Origin: Pisaster brevispinus
Taxonomy: Eukaryota; Echinodermata; Asteroidea; Forcipulatida; Asteriidae
Reading direction: 5' to 3'
DNA length: 64,000 nucleotides
Assembly: GCA_023634235.1 (NCBI GenBank)
Contig: JAMKCF010000001.1
Location: 17,618,258 to 17,682,257 of the forward strand
The notes beneath the pieces were generated by a model. It had not been told where the DNA came from, made no database searches, and saw nothing but the letters and a program-made list of their open reading frames with translations. Below are positions 1 through 10,103 of this stretch, piece by piece. Numbering within the stretch: the stretch's first letter is position 1; every line of letters begins with the position of its first letter. A program made the translations under genes and the position numbers.

Positions 1-104
1 TTCTTTCCTTTATAGACAATTTACTCAACGCGTGCAATGTGTGAATGTTATCCTTCAGCCTACGTGTCATGGTGTCAAATGAAGGTAGTCACGGATAAAC
101 AGTC

Positions 105-761
105 TTATTTAGGAGTATATGCGTAACTTACTTCCCCTGGAAAAATATTAGTTCGTAATCGGAGCTCCTCTGGACAATTGGGTTTCAAATCGATAAAGAG
201 GTATGAATAAGGTTCTCTCGTTGCATCAGTATAGGCCTCTACCATGAATTGAGTTTGTCCGGAATACATCTGCTTAGCCAGATGCACAATTTGCGAACGG
301 TCTCTAGGATTCTTAAAGAGTACAATGTAGTGACAGTTTAAGCTGATAGTTCTACTTTCCTTTGACTGATGAAATAAGTTCTATACGATGTATATTACCG
401 ATAAATTTCGATGGTGGGATCCTCATGTAAATAATTTAGTCACTTCGGGATCACTCCCACATTCAGTCAGTAGATCGTCCAAGATGACTTGATTTCCCGG
501 GTTGATGATGGTTGTCCAATCCGACGGGAGACCTTCGTGAAACTCGACAAGAGGTAAATCCCGAGAAAGTTCATCGTAAGCTGGCTGATATTGACCATAA
601 CACCACAAAATTCTCTCAGGTGCATCAACAAATATATCTTTTCTATTTTTTATCAGTTTAATAACCCACCAGGTTTTTCCGGAATCACTGGGTGCGGCTA
701 TACAAAAGGTGGCCGGATGGTGTAACTTAGTAGTCGTTGATTTGAATGAATCTACGCTATA
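105..761 (-). pseudogene. Polinton/adintovirus-type DNA-packaging ATPase, broken
   Basis: This is the C-terminal part of an FtsK/HerA-like packaging ATPase of the kind carried by Polinton (Maverick) elements and adintoviruses. In that family the ATPase pumps DNA into capsids. The sequence shows a Walker A loop (APSDSGKTWW, near 671-702), then a hydrophobic Walker B-like strand ending in DD (QVILDDLL, near 460-480), and a C-terminal block ending at a stop at 105-107. Two in-frame stop codons, a TGA near 421 and a TAG near 377, interrupt an otherwise continuous reading frame, so the gene is dead. The family call rests on motif order and on recognising the 'PGNQVILDD' and 'NPRDRSQI' segments from Polinton ATPases. 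No start codon is visible before the stop upstream of 761. Confidence 0.72.
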
Positions 762-787
762 AACTCAACTTTTCATAAAACGGATAA

Positions 788-924
788 TTAAAAAATTACT
801 AATTGTGTTGCAATGGTTAGGTATACAAAACTTCCCACACTTTGAACTGCACCTAAAACTGTCTTTAATTCTTTACCAAATAACGCAGAAATAAATGAGG
901 CTAGCACTAAAATAATTAGAATAA
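788..924 (-). pseudogene. Hydrophobic fragment next to the Polinton ATPase
   Basis: This reading frame encodes about 45 residues with one strongly hydrophobic segment (LVILIILVLASFISALFG) and a second, weaker one. Its N-terminal side is cut at 924/925 by a Helitron end. The orientation and the position just upstream of the ATPase suggest a small membrane protein of the same Polinton-like element. I do not recognise its family. Any longer reading frame through 1003 is an artefact of reading into the Helitron. Confidence 0.35.
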
Positions 925-2624
925 CTAGATGTAAGTGATTGTAACTTACAATCACACAGCTGTTCCGTTCTGCTGACCTAAAAAGTTCTGTTTTGTTGCC
1001 CAAAATGTGAACTGATTCTGTATTTTGTGTATGTGACGTAATGTTGTTCGAAATGAATGCTTGATTTCCAGAGTGAAAATCACAGTGTAAACTAGGTTTA
1101 TTAAGTTCGGATCTTGTTTAAGACCGGAAGTTAAGATCAAAGTGAGGTCATCTTTTTTGTTTAAAATGTTTCAAGTGTGGTAAGCTACAAAACAACTCAA
1201 ACATTACGACTCTATGACATGTGGTTCAGGAGATATGATTTATTTAAGTTTGAACTTCCTGTTTGGACCGGAAGTAAAGGTCAACGTCAGGTCACGATTA
1301 CACAAAATATTGCAAGAGTTGTAAGCCACTATACAACACAAACATTACGACTTTATGACATGTGGTTTAGGAGATATGATTTTGTAAAGAATTGAGCTTC
1401 CTGTTTGGACCGGAAGTAAAGGTCAAAGTGAGGTCATCACTAAAAATAAAATTTTGCAAATGTTGTAAGCTACAATACAACACAAACATTACGACTTAAT
1501 GACATATGGTTCAGGAGATATGATTTGTTAAAGTTTTGAGCTTCCTGTTTGGACCGGAAGTAAAGGTCAAAGTGAGGTCATTACTGTACATGAAATGTTG
1601 CAAGTGTTATAAGCTATAATACAACACAAACGTTACGCCTTTCTGATTTTTGGTTCAGGAGATATGATTTTATAAAGATTTGAGCTTCCTGTTTGGACCG
1701 GAAGTAAAGGTCAAAGTGAGGTCATCATCAAAAATAATTTTTGCAATTGTACGCTACAAAGCAACACAAACATTACGACTCTACGACATTTGGTTCAGGA
1801 GATATGATTTTTTAAAGGATTAAGCTTTGAATTAGCGTAATTCGACACCTGATGACGTCACAGCAAAAAAATTGTGTTTTTCGTACTAATAAATTTTACA
1901 AGGAACACGATGGTAAAAAAAAAAATCCGATCGATGCATTCTAAAAAAAACACCTAAACCTACATTGGGATTACATGTGCTGCGTGTACAAATCGATTGG
2001 GCTGAGCACAAAGCTATGTGGATGCATGGCCTTTAGAAAACTTGTGACTGGGTGTAGACTATGAAGGCCTACCTTTTTACCCACGGTTGTAAGTTTTACC
2101 AATTAAATATTAATTATATAGGTCCTTTGATTAGATTTTTGGGCATGAAACATCTATCAAAAGCACTTAATTTTTCTAAACAAATTATGTCAATTAGGAA
2201 ACTAATTAGTGCATTTAATTGAAAATAATGTGTTTTTTGACTCAAAACTTTTACACTTTCAGCACCATGTGTTTTGTACACAGAACGAAAACGCGCCAAC
2301 AATTGACGTCATGATGACGTGACAGTGAAAAATTTGCGGACTTCCCCATCCACAATGTGGAACGAGTCCATAACTGAAAACAAATTGAGAATCGGATGTA
2401 TACTTCTTGAGATATGATGGGCACAAGATTCACTAATTAAATATTCATATTGCTGTCAAGTGAATAATTAATTAAGAATTTTAGTTTAATGACATCTAAA
2501 ATTTAATTCAAGGCATAAACTTTAATATGATATATGATTTGTCTACTTGTAGTGATTGAAACAGGGGCATATGACAGGTAGAAAAGTCATGTGTTAAGTC
2601 AATAGGGTTTTGGGGAAAGAAAGA
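925..2624 (-). mobile_element. Non-autonomous Helitron, family A, copy 1
   Basis: Read on the minus strand, the element begins with TC (TCTTTCTTTCCC at 2624). It ends with a perfect-stem hairpin (arms GTGATTGTAA, + strand 936-956), followed about 7 nt later by CTAG at 928-925, with host T next (A on + at 924). This is the canonical Helitron 3' terminus: a hairpin a few bases before CTRR, inserted between A and T. It contains no transposase. The interior carries a 144-bp tandem array and a conserved 5' segment that recurs in copies 2, 5 and 6. The two ends recur at the same places in several copies, which supports the boundaries. Confidence 0.78.
1170..1850 (+). repeat. 144-bp tandem array inside Helitron A1, with ETS and DR5 motifs
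   Basis: About five diverged units of 144 bp. Each carries CTTCCTGTTTGGACCGGAAG (an inverted TTCC/GGAA pair with an ETS-like ACCGGAAGT) followed directly by AGGTCAAAGTGAGGTCA. The latter is two AGGTCA half sites spaced by five bases (DR5). Perfect DR5 copies start at 1420, 1564 and 1708, exactly 144 bp apart. The long minus or plus frames through the array reflect the repeat, not a gene. Confidence 0.85.
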
Positions 2625-2637
2625 ATAATAATAATAA

Positions 2638-3944
2638 CTAGATGTAAGTGATTGTAACTTACAATCACACAGCTGTTCCGTTCTGCTGACCTAAAAAGTT
2701 CTGTTTTGTTTCCCAAGATGTGAACTGCTTATGTATTTTGTGTATGTGACGTAATTTTGTTCGAAATGAATGCTTGATTTCCAGAGTGATTATCACAGTG
2801 TAAACTAGGTTTATTAACTTCGGATCTTTTTTTAGACCGGAAGTTAAGGTCAAAGTGAGGTCATCTTTTTGTTTAAAATGTTTCAAGTGTGGTATGCTAC
2901 AAAATAACTCAAACATTACGACTCTATGACATGTGGTTCAGGAGATATGATTTTTTAAAATTTGAACTTCCTGTTTGGACCGGAAGTTAAGGTCAAAGTG
3001 AGGTCATCACTAAAAATAAATTTTTGCAAATGTTGTAAGCTACAAAACAACACAAACATTACGACTTAATGACATATGGTTCAGGAGATATGATTTGTTA
3101 AAGTTTTGAGCTTCCTGTTTGGACCGGAAGTAAAGGTCAAAGTGAGGTCATCACTGTACATGAAATGTCGCAAGTGTTGTAAGCTACAATACAACACAAA
3201 CGTTACGCCTTTCTGATTTTTGGTTCAGGAGATATGATTTTATAAAGATTTGAGCTTCCTGTTTGGACCGGAAGTAAAGGTCAAAGTGAGGTCATCTTTA
3301 AAAATAATTTTTTGCAATTGTTGTGCGCTACAAAGCAACACAAACATTACGACTCTACGACATTTGGTTCAGGAGATATGATTTTTTAAAGGAATAAGCT
3401 TTGAATTAGTGTAATTCGACACCTGATTACGTCACAGCAAAAAAAATGTGTTTTTCGTACTAATAAATTTTATAAGGAACACGATGGTAAAAAAAAAAAT
3501 TCCGATCGAGGCATTCTAAAAAAAAACCTAAACCTACATAGGAATTTCATGCGCTGCTCATGTACACATTTACACTTTTAGCGTCATGTGTTTTGTACAC
3601 AAAACGAAAACGCGCCAATAAATGACGTCATGATGACCTGACGGAGAATGTTGGGGCATAATGTACATCTACAACACAAGACAAGTCCATAACTGAAAAA
3701 AGTTTAAGGATCGGATGTATACTTCTTGAGTTATGATAGACACAAGATTGACTAATTAAATATTCATACTGCTGTCACGTGAAAAATTAATTAAGAATTT
3801 TTAATTATTTACATCTAAAATTTAGTTCAAGACATAAGCTTTCATATGGTAAAACATTTGACTACAGTTTTGTTTTTCTAAAAGGGACATATGGCTTTTG
3901 AAAGAGTCACAGGTTAAGTCAATACGGTTTTAGGGAAAGAAAGA
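2638..3944 (-). mobile_element. Non-autonomous Helitron, family A, copy 2
   Basis: It has the same termini as copy 1: CTAG at 2638-2641 beside the same hairpin, and a TC...-type 5' end (GGGAAAGAAAGA on +) at 3944. It is separated from copy 1 only by a 13-bp AAT-type spacer, so the two stand head to tail. It is shorter than copy 1 because it lacks part of the segment between the 144-bp array and the 5' end. Confidence 0.78.
2890..3415 (+). repeat. 144-bp tandem array inside Helitron A2
   Basis: Perfect DR5 motifs start at 2847 (just before the array), 2990, 3134 and 3278, spaced 143-144 bp. Each follows an ACCGGAAGT or ACCGGAAGTT ETS-like core. The unit also contains a conserved 'GGTTCAGGAGATATGATTT' block. 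Confidence 0.85.
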
Positions 3945-3948
3945 ATAA

Positions 3949-4864
3949 TTAGACATATTGCATTTGTGCACAAATGCCGAGCTGTTTCGCCATAACTTTT
4001 TAAAATTACTCAATTGAATATGAAAGTTGTTTGTATTCAAAGCAGTAATGATGTATCAAGCCTGTTTTAAAAAGAATTTGGATTATACCACGTTTTGTTA
4101 GCAATTTATGACTTAAAGGGGCAAAAAACGAAAAAAATCATTAAAAATCATGTGATGACGTCATCACGACGTCATTTAAGATATTACAAGAACTTGCCAA
4201 TATCTAACGACCTACCAAGTTTCAACATGATCGCACTTATACTTCGGGAGATATACGACTTCAAAAAAGGCACCTTTAATGCCGCGTCACGTGACCCCGA
4301 TGACGTCATCAATCTGAAACTTCACACATATGATGGCTGCCTGACGGTCAACATGTGTGTAAGTTTTAAAGTGATTACACAAAAGTTCTCCACACACATC
4401 TTTAAAAAGTCCATTTTGAACAGTTTTCAACCTGCCGCTAGAGGGCACTCTTGTGTATCGTGACGTCATCTTTTTTTTTTTTAAATGCACACCCTTGCCA
4501 GACAATAACATCGTTGAAAGCAACTTCATAACTATTTCCACTTTTGAATTACAAAGCACTTCCTGTTTAGACCGGAAGTAGTGGTCATGTGAGGTCACGC
4601 ACACTGAATAAAATGAAGACCTAATTTATCCCCACCCAATCCCGCAAACAGAAACCTACGGTCTCTTGTGGTTGATTTGATATAGATTTTCAAATATTAA
4701 AAAAAAGGAAACTTTAAGATGACGTCACGTGACAGGTGATGACGTCATCAAGACATAATTGTTTTAAAATCATCATTGCACCAATGCCTTTCATCACTGA
4801 AAGTTTCATTGCAATTGATCCTTAGGAACTATGCAAAAAGCCGCTTAGAACGAATTTTGTCTGA
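3949..4864 (-). mobile_element. Non-autonomous Helitron, family B, copy 1
   Basis: On the minus strand it starts with TCAGACAAAATTCG (4864) and ends with the palindrome CATTTGTGCACAAATG (+ 3959-3974), then CTAA at 3952-3949, then T. The body has several TGACGTCA palindromes (4156, 4301, 4461 and around 4720-4750). It also has an ETS-like CTTCCTGTTTAGACCGGAAG and a nuclear-receptor half-site pair (TGGTCA and AGGTCA, four bases apart) near 4581-4597. No coding potential beyond repeat frames. Confidence 0.75.
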
Positions 4865-4888
4865 AAAATACAAATTAAAAAAAACAAA

Positions 4889-5674
4889 CTAGACATTGCA
4901 TTTGTGCACAAATGCCGAGCTGTTTCGCCATAACTTTTTCAAAAAATCATAAAAAATCATGTGATGATGTCATCATGACGTCATTTGAGAATTTACAAGA
5001 ACTTGCCAATATCCAACAACCTACCAAGTTTCAACATGATCGCACTAACACTTAGGGAGATATATACATTAAAAAAGGCACCTTTAATGCTGCGTCACTA
5101 GACCCCCGATGACGTCATCGATCTGAAATTTCACACATATGATGGCTGCCTGACGATCAACAGGTGTGTAAATTTTGAAGTGATTACACAAAATTTCACC
5201 ACACACATCTTCAAAAAGTCCATTTTGATCAGTTTTCAACCTGCCGCTAGAGGGCGCTCTTGTGTATCGTGACGTCATCTTTTTTTTTTTTTAAATGCAC
5301 ACCCTTGCCAGACAATAACATCGTTGAAAGCAACTTCATAACTATTTCCACTTTCGAATTACAAAGCACTTCCTGTTTAGACCGGAAGTAGAGGTCATGT
5401 GAGGTCACGCACACTGAATAAAATGAAGACCTAATTTATCCCCACCCAATCCCGCAAACAGAAACCTACGGTCTCTTGTGGTTGATTTGATATAGATTTT
5501 CAAATATTAAAAAAAAGGAAACTTTAAGATGACGTCACGTGACAGGTGATGACGTCATCATGACATAATTGTTTTAAAATCATCATTGCACCAATGCCTT
5601 TCATCACTGAACGTTTCATTGCAATTGCTCCTTAGGAACTATGCAAAAAGCCGCTTAGAACGAATTTTGTCTGA
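4889..5674 (-). mobile_element. Non-autonomous Helitron, family B, copy 2
   Basis: Hairpin plus CTAG 3' end at 4889-4892 and TCAGACAAAATTCG 5' end at 5674. The spacer from copy 1 is an A-rich 24 bp. A perfect DR4 (AGGTCATGTGAGGTCA) lies at 5392-5407, right after ACCGGAAGT. It is closely similar to copies 1 and 3. Confidence 0.75.
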
Positions 5675-5711
5675 AAAATACAAATTAAAAAAAAAAAAAA
5701 AAAAAAAAAAA
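5675..5711. repeat. A-rich spacer between Helitrons B2 and B3
   Basis: A short A-rich run ending in more than 20 consecutive A residues separates the 5' end of one Helitron from the CTAG end of the next. Such A/T runs separate every pair of adjacent Helitrons in this window. Confidence 0.7.
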
Positions 5712-6518
5712 CTAGACATATTGCATTTGTGCACAAATGCCGAGCTGTTTCGCCATAACTTTTTCAAAAAATCATAAAAAATCATGTGATGATGTCATCA
5801 TGACGTCATTTGAGAATTTACAAGAACTTGCCAATATCCAACAACCTACCAAGTTTCAACATGATCGCACTAACACTTAGGGAGATATATACAACATTAA
5901 AAAAGGCACCTTTAATGCTGCGTCACTAAACGCCCCATGACGTCATCGATCTGAAATTTCACACATATGATGGCTGCCTGACGATCAACAGGTGTGTAAA
6001 TTTTGAAGTGATTACACAAAATTTCACCACACACATCTTCAAAAAGTCCATTTTGATCAGTTTTCAACCTGCCGCTAGAGGGCGCTCTTGTGTATTGTGA
6101 CGTCATCGGTAATTTTTTTTAATTACCCACCCTTGCCAGACAATAACATCGTTGAAAGCAACTTCATAACTATTTCCACTTTTGAATAACGAAGCGCTTC
6201 CTGTTTCGACCGGAAGTAGAGGTCATGTGAGGTCACGCACACTGAATAAAATGAAGACCTAATTTATCCCGATCCAATCCCGCAAACAGAAACCTACGGT
6301 CTCTTGTGGCTGATTTGTTACGGATTTTCAAATATTTAAAATATAAACCTTTAAGATGACGTCACGTGACAGGAGATGACGTCACCATGACATCGTTTTA
6401 AAATCATTGCACCAATGCCTTTCATCACTGAAAGTTTCATTGCAATTGCTCTTTAGGAACTATGCAAAAGGCCGCTTAGAACGATTCGTGCATTATGTCA
6501 ATGACTTCCTGTGTCTGA
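5712..6518 (-). mobile_element. Non-autonomous Helitron, family B, copy 3
   Basis: CTAG plus palindromic hairpin at 5712 onward. The 5' end is TCAGACACAGG at 6518. DR4 lies near 6219-6234, and CRE-like TGACGTCA sites recur. Its 5' terminal 30 bp differ from copies 1 and 2 while keeping TCAGACA. Confidence 0.75.
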
Positions 6519-6546
6519 AAAATAAAAATAAAAAAAACAAAAACAA

Positions 6547-6815
6547 CTAGACATATTGCATTTGTGCACAAATGCCAAGCTGTTTCGCCATAACTTTTTC
6601 AAATTATTCAACTGAATACGAAAGATTTGGTTTTAAAGCAGATATGACGTATTTAGCTTGTTCAAAAAAGAATTTGGTTTATACCTCGTTCTGTAAGCAA
6701 TTTATGACTAAAACGTGCAAAAAGTGAAAAAATCTTTAAAAATCATGTGATGACGTCATCATGACGTTATTTTAAATTTTACAAGAACTTGCCAATATCT
6801 AACAACCTACTAAAA
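6547..6815 (-). mobile_element. Helitron family B, copy 4, 5' truncated
   Basis: The CTAG plus CATTTGTGCACAAATG terminus is intact at 6547 onward. Similarity to the other B copies stops near 6813, before the ETS/DR4 part and the 5' end. It closes the six-element head-to-tail cluster. Confidence 0.68.
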
Positions 6816-8651
6816 CACCTTCACATTTAATGGCAAAATGTCACATTTGCTTGTTATTCAATAAATTGATGCTCTATTATTTATCTTTTCAGCAAACTTA
6901 AAAAAGAAAATTTGAAGCAACAAAAACAAACTTGTTTTCGTGTGAATAATCTTCAAATAGTTTGCACGTAAATAAGGTTTTATCGTTACTTTGCAATTCT
7001 AAGGGTATAATTTTTTATTATTTACCATATCATAGGATTACGTTTGAAAAAGTCAAACAAAAATTAGGCACTAGTTTAATCATAGAAATATTTGCTTTAA
7101 AAATGTATAAATAAGTTCACAGAACTCCGAAATATTCGTTTGCAGGGAAATGAGCTTCATTGTTTCTTTCTTTCCAAGTACATGCAAACACAAACAGAAA
7201 AATGTACGCGGAATCTTGAAAATGTTACATCTGCTCTAATTTGAGAGTCAATGAAAACAAATCTTTAAAGGGTGTTTCATGTTTCTTTATTATTTTCTAG
7301 CAACTTCGATGAGCCCAAATTTTCACAGATTTGTTATTTTATGCATATGTTGAGATACGCCAAGTGAGAATACTGGTCTTTGACAATTACCAAACGTGTC
7401 TAGTGCTAACTTAGTCTTTGTTTGTTGAAGGTTTACAGGAACAGTGAAGGAATGAAGGAATGGTAAACGATAACGCATGAACATAGATTTCCACACACAT
7501 GTACATGTACATGTACATGTACGGTAAAAAATAGGCTGGCTAAAATTGTATTACATTTATTTATGCACCTTGACCTTGCAAAGGAAACTGCATCATATCT
7601 ATGCACATGGCGCGCGGTATTTGAAAAGCCAGTCAAAACCGCAAAGAGCAACACACACACACACACTGAGACAACGACGCTGGTGCCCGGAATTTGAAAC
7701 GCTCCTGATATGCAGCAACTTATAAAATACTGTTGAAAGTAGCATGTTGGAGTGATGGCCATCACATACGAACCCCCCCCCCCCCATGATCAAAACAGTC
7801 TAGAGTTCACCCCTCTTTCTTTGTGAATTAGGCCTACATATTATAAAATATAAATAAGTAAATTACAAAAGTCCTCATTACATTCGTGTAGTTGCAAAGA
7901 AAGGTAAAAGCATAGAGCAAGGACCAGTAAACAAAGTAGAATTGTTATTGCCAATAGTTTATTTTCAGGGCATGTCGAATGGTAGAATGATAAGTACCGT
8001 AATTCAGATGCAAAGATAACCTTTTCTAAAATTACATGGCTGACATCGGCAATGTACAAGATTCAAACGTCCATTAAACAATGACCAACCGATAAACCTA
8101 ACCAACTGCAATCATATAATTTAGCTTGAGTAATTTCAGAATCACTTGCTTAGTGCGTTGATAGCGATGAAGAAGTCATGGTCAATCAAAACGTGAGTGT
8201 GCGTGCATACTGCATACAATCATGCTCGATCGTGTCGACGACCTCGTGACCTTTCTTATCTTGCTTTTCTTGCAAGCTTGTCATTTTAGTCACTAATATA
8301 AATAAAACATGACTTGATGCTTCATGGAAATAACTTGGCCACGCCTTCTTAAACAAGATATCCAAGACGTTACTACAGACAGTCGTCAACCGAAATTAAT
8401 TCAAGAAGAAAAGCGCGCCCTCTGTAGGGTTATCACGTTACGTTACGAGTATGAGATAGTGACGTCTTGGACCAAGACTACATTGCCAGTAGCTTTTAAT
8501 CAAGTTGCACGCGGCGGCGGCGGCACCTCCAGATATCACGCGGCTAGGTTTCGCCGCTCGCGCTGGTCTTTTTTCATGCGTGGTATCTGGGGTCGTGTTT
8601 GATGTGGGGGTGCCGCGTGCGCCTTGACTAAAGGCTACATTTCTAGAGGCT
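6816..8651. other. AT-rich stretch without a recognisable gene
   Basis: I see no supported gene here. It holds simple repeats: four CATGTA-type repeats near 7496-7521, an (AC)n run near 7651-7667, a C tract near 7772-7784 and a CGG run near 8511-8523. The frames through 7433-7793 come from these simple repeats. Confidence 0.6.
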
Positions 8652-8829
8652 ATGGTCCTATTCGAAATCACGGCTTCGGCTTTGGATTCGGCTTTGAGGC
8701 TCCGTTCTTTCGTCTGAAGCCCTGAGTGCGTATACCCGAAGCACGCACTATAGGCAAAACAACCAGCGGGGCAAAGCTAACCTGAGAGCCGAATCCTAAG
8801 CCAAATCTAGTCGTTTCGAAAAGGGCCTA
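8652..8829. mobile_element. MITE-like element with diverged inverted ends
   Basis: The left end (GGTCCTATTCGAAATCACGG) and the reverse complement of the right end (AGGCCCTTTTCGAAACGAC) match imperfectly. Both run inward into GGCTTCGGC/TTCGGC-rich sequence. A TAT trinucleotide flanks both sides as a possible target duplication. It has no coding sequence and looks related to the element at 61636. Confidence 0.5.
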
Positions 8830-8855
8830 TGATCAGCCTCACTACCATGGGCAGT

Positions 8856-9060
8856 GCTTCGTATCGATACCTCTCGTCATTATGATCGAGCAAGGCATGC
8901 TGGGAAAAAATGGCGCGGCGAGATCGATCACCCCTGGGAACGAGGTTGGCTTATGATGGCTATGATCGACCAATGCATTCTAAGACGAAAAGGAAATGGC
9001 GTTCACCACTGGGAACGAGGTTGTTGTCGTATATCAATGGAAACGAGGCTGGATTGTCGC
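8856..9060 (+). repeat. Imperfect repeat with 'CTGGGAACGAGGTTG' motifs
   Basis: Phrases of the type 'ATGATCGAGCAAGGCATGCTGGGAA...' and 'CTGGGAACGAGGTTG' recur two to three times at about 70-80 bp spacing. The copies are diverged. No function can be assigned. Confidence 0.4.
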
Positions 9061-9093
9061 GTACGTAGACTTTGTAGCATAGCATAGTAGTAT

Positions 9094-9136
9094 GGCCGTG
9101 TCCGAAACGGCGACTTCGGCTACAGCTACAGCTAGA
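9094..9136 (+). mobile_element. Truncated MITE end (GGCCGTGTCC family)
   Basis: The first 33 bases match the terminus of the complete MITE at 61636-61764 (GGCCGTGTCCGAAACGGCGA, then CTTCGGCTACAGC). The copy breaks off where Helentron sequence begins near 9140-9153. Confidence 0.65.
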
Positions 9137-9152
9137 AGAAAGTGTTACTAAC

Positions 9153-10103
9153 CAGTATGTGCGACATCAGTTCCCTCTCAAGTTGGCATGGGCTTGTACA
9201 GTTCACAAAGTTCAAGGACTCAGTACAGACAGAGCAGTTATTTGTCTTCATCGTATATTTGCTGCAGGACAAGCATATGTTGCTTTGAGTAGAGTCACAT
9301 CACTTAATGGACTTGTGATAGAAGGATTCAATGAGAAATGTATTTATTGCAATGGAGAAGTAATGGATGCACTGAGTAAGATGGCCTCCTTTATTGATGA
9401 AAATAATGACAAAAGCAATAATGAACTTGTAGAAGATGATAGTGACAGTACAACCATTATGATGCATAATATTCAAGGATTACAAGTACATCAAATGGAC
9501 TTCACATGTAATAAAGATATGATGTCATGTGACTTCATTTGTCTGACTGAAACATGGATTGATAAAGAGCCATGTTATGATCTGGATTTGATTGATTTCA
9601 AATGGTATCATCAACGAAGATGTAATTCATATGATAATTCTAGTTTACTTACCCAGATGTTAAAGGAACAGAGTCATGGTGGTGTTGCTGTTTGTGCCAG
9701 AAAAGACAGAGTGCTTACTAGATTGAATATTCCAGTGACAAATCTTGAATATATTGCATTTCAGATGACTTCAGAAGTTTCTTTAACCGTTGTTGTTATT
9801 TATCGACCACCATCTTATGTAATGAAAGATTTTATTGCAGTTCTCAAACTCTTGCTTGATGAAGTACACAAAGTATCCAACAAATGCATTATTATGGGTG
9901 ATTTCAATGAAGATATTTTCAAACAATCTTCTTGTGTTGAGAAAGTGATGCAAGAACATGGTTATAAGCAGTGTGTTACTGAAGCCACTACTGAGAGAGG
10001 AACACTAATTGACCATGTTTACATGAAAAACATGGATTCTATCCAGACCCATGTAGTTCCAACATATTACAGCTATCATGAATCAATTGCAGTTAAGTTT
10101 TAG
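9153..10103 (+). CDS. Helentron C-terminal fragment: helicase end plus EEP endonuclease (copy 1)
   Basis: An open frame of about 314 residues from the first Met at 9159. The first 70 residues are the final motifs of a PIF1-type helicase ([18 protein letters not shown], then [16 protein letters not shown]). The rest is an endonuclease/exonuclease/phosphatase domain with [30 protein letters not shown] and SYHE, the usual catalytic pattern of a DNA-nicking EEP nuclease. This helicase-EN fusion is typical of Helentron (Helitron2) rolling-circle transposons. The frame has no internal stop, but everything upstream (Rep and most of the helicase) is missing, so this is a 5'-truncated relic. It is clearly homologous to, but diverged from, the Helentron at 25-35 kb. 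Confidence 0.85.
   Translation, partial: QYVRHQFPLKLAWACTVHKVQGLSTDRAVICLHRIFAAGQAYVALSRVTSLNGLVIEGFNEKCIYCNGEVMDALSKMASFIDENNDKSNNELVEDDSDSTTIMMHNIQGLQVHQMDFTCNKDMMSCDFICLTETWIDKEPCYDLDLIDFKWYHQRRCNSYDNSSLLTQMLKEQSHGGVAVCARKDRVLTRLNIPVTNLEYIAFQMTSEVSLTVVVIYRPPSYVMKDFIAVLKLLLDEVHKVSNKCIIMGDFNEDIFKQSSCVEKVMQEHGYKQCVTEATTERGTLIDHVYMKNMDSIQTHVVPTYYSYHESIAVKF

Noticed and set aside
1177..1395. Open frame KTTQTLRLYDMWFRRYDLFK (also 22406, 41429)
   Set aside because: It is produced by two neighbouring 144-bp Helitron units, and the same phrase repeats with each unit. There is no independent gene evidence.
9859..9900. A second independent Helentron insertion at 16039
   Set aside because: The flanking sequence on both sides repeats with a constant offset for more than 6 kb, so this is a segmental duplication, not a new insertion.
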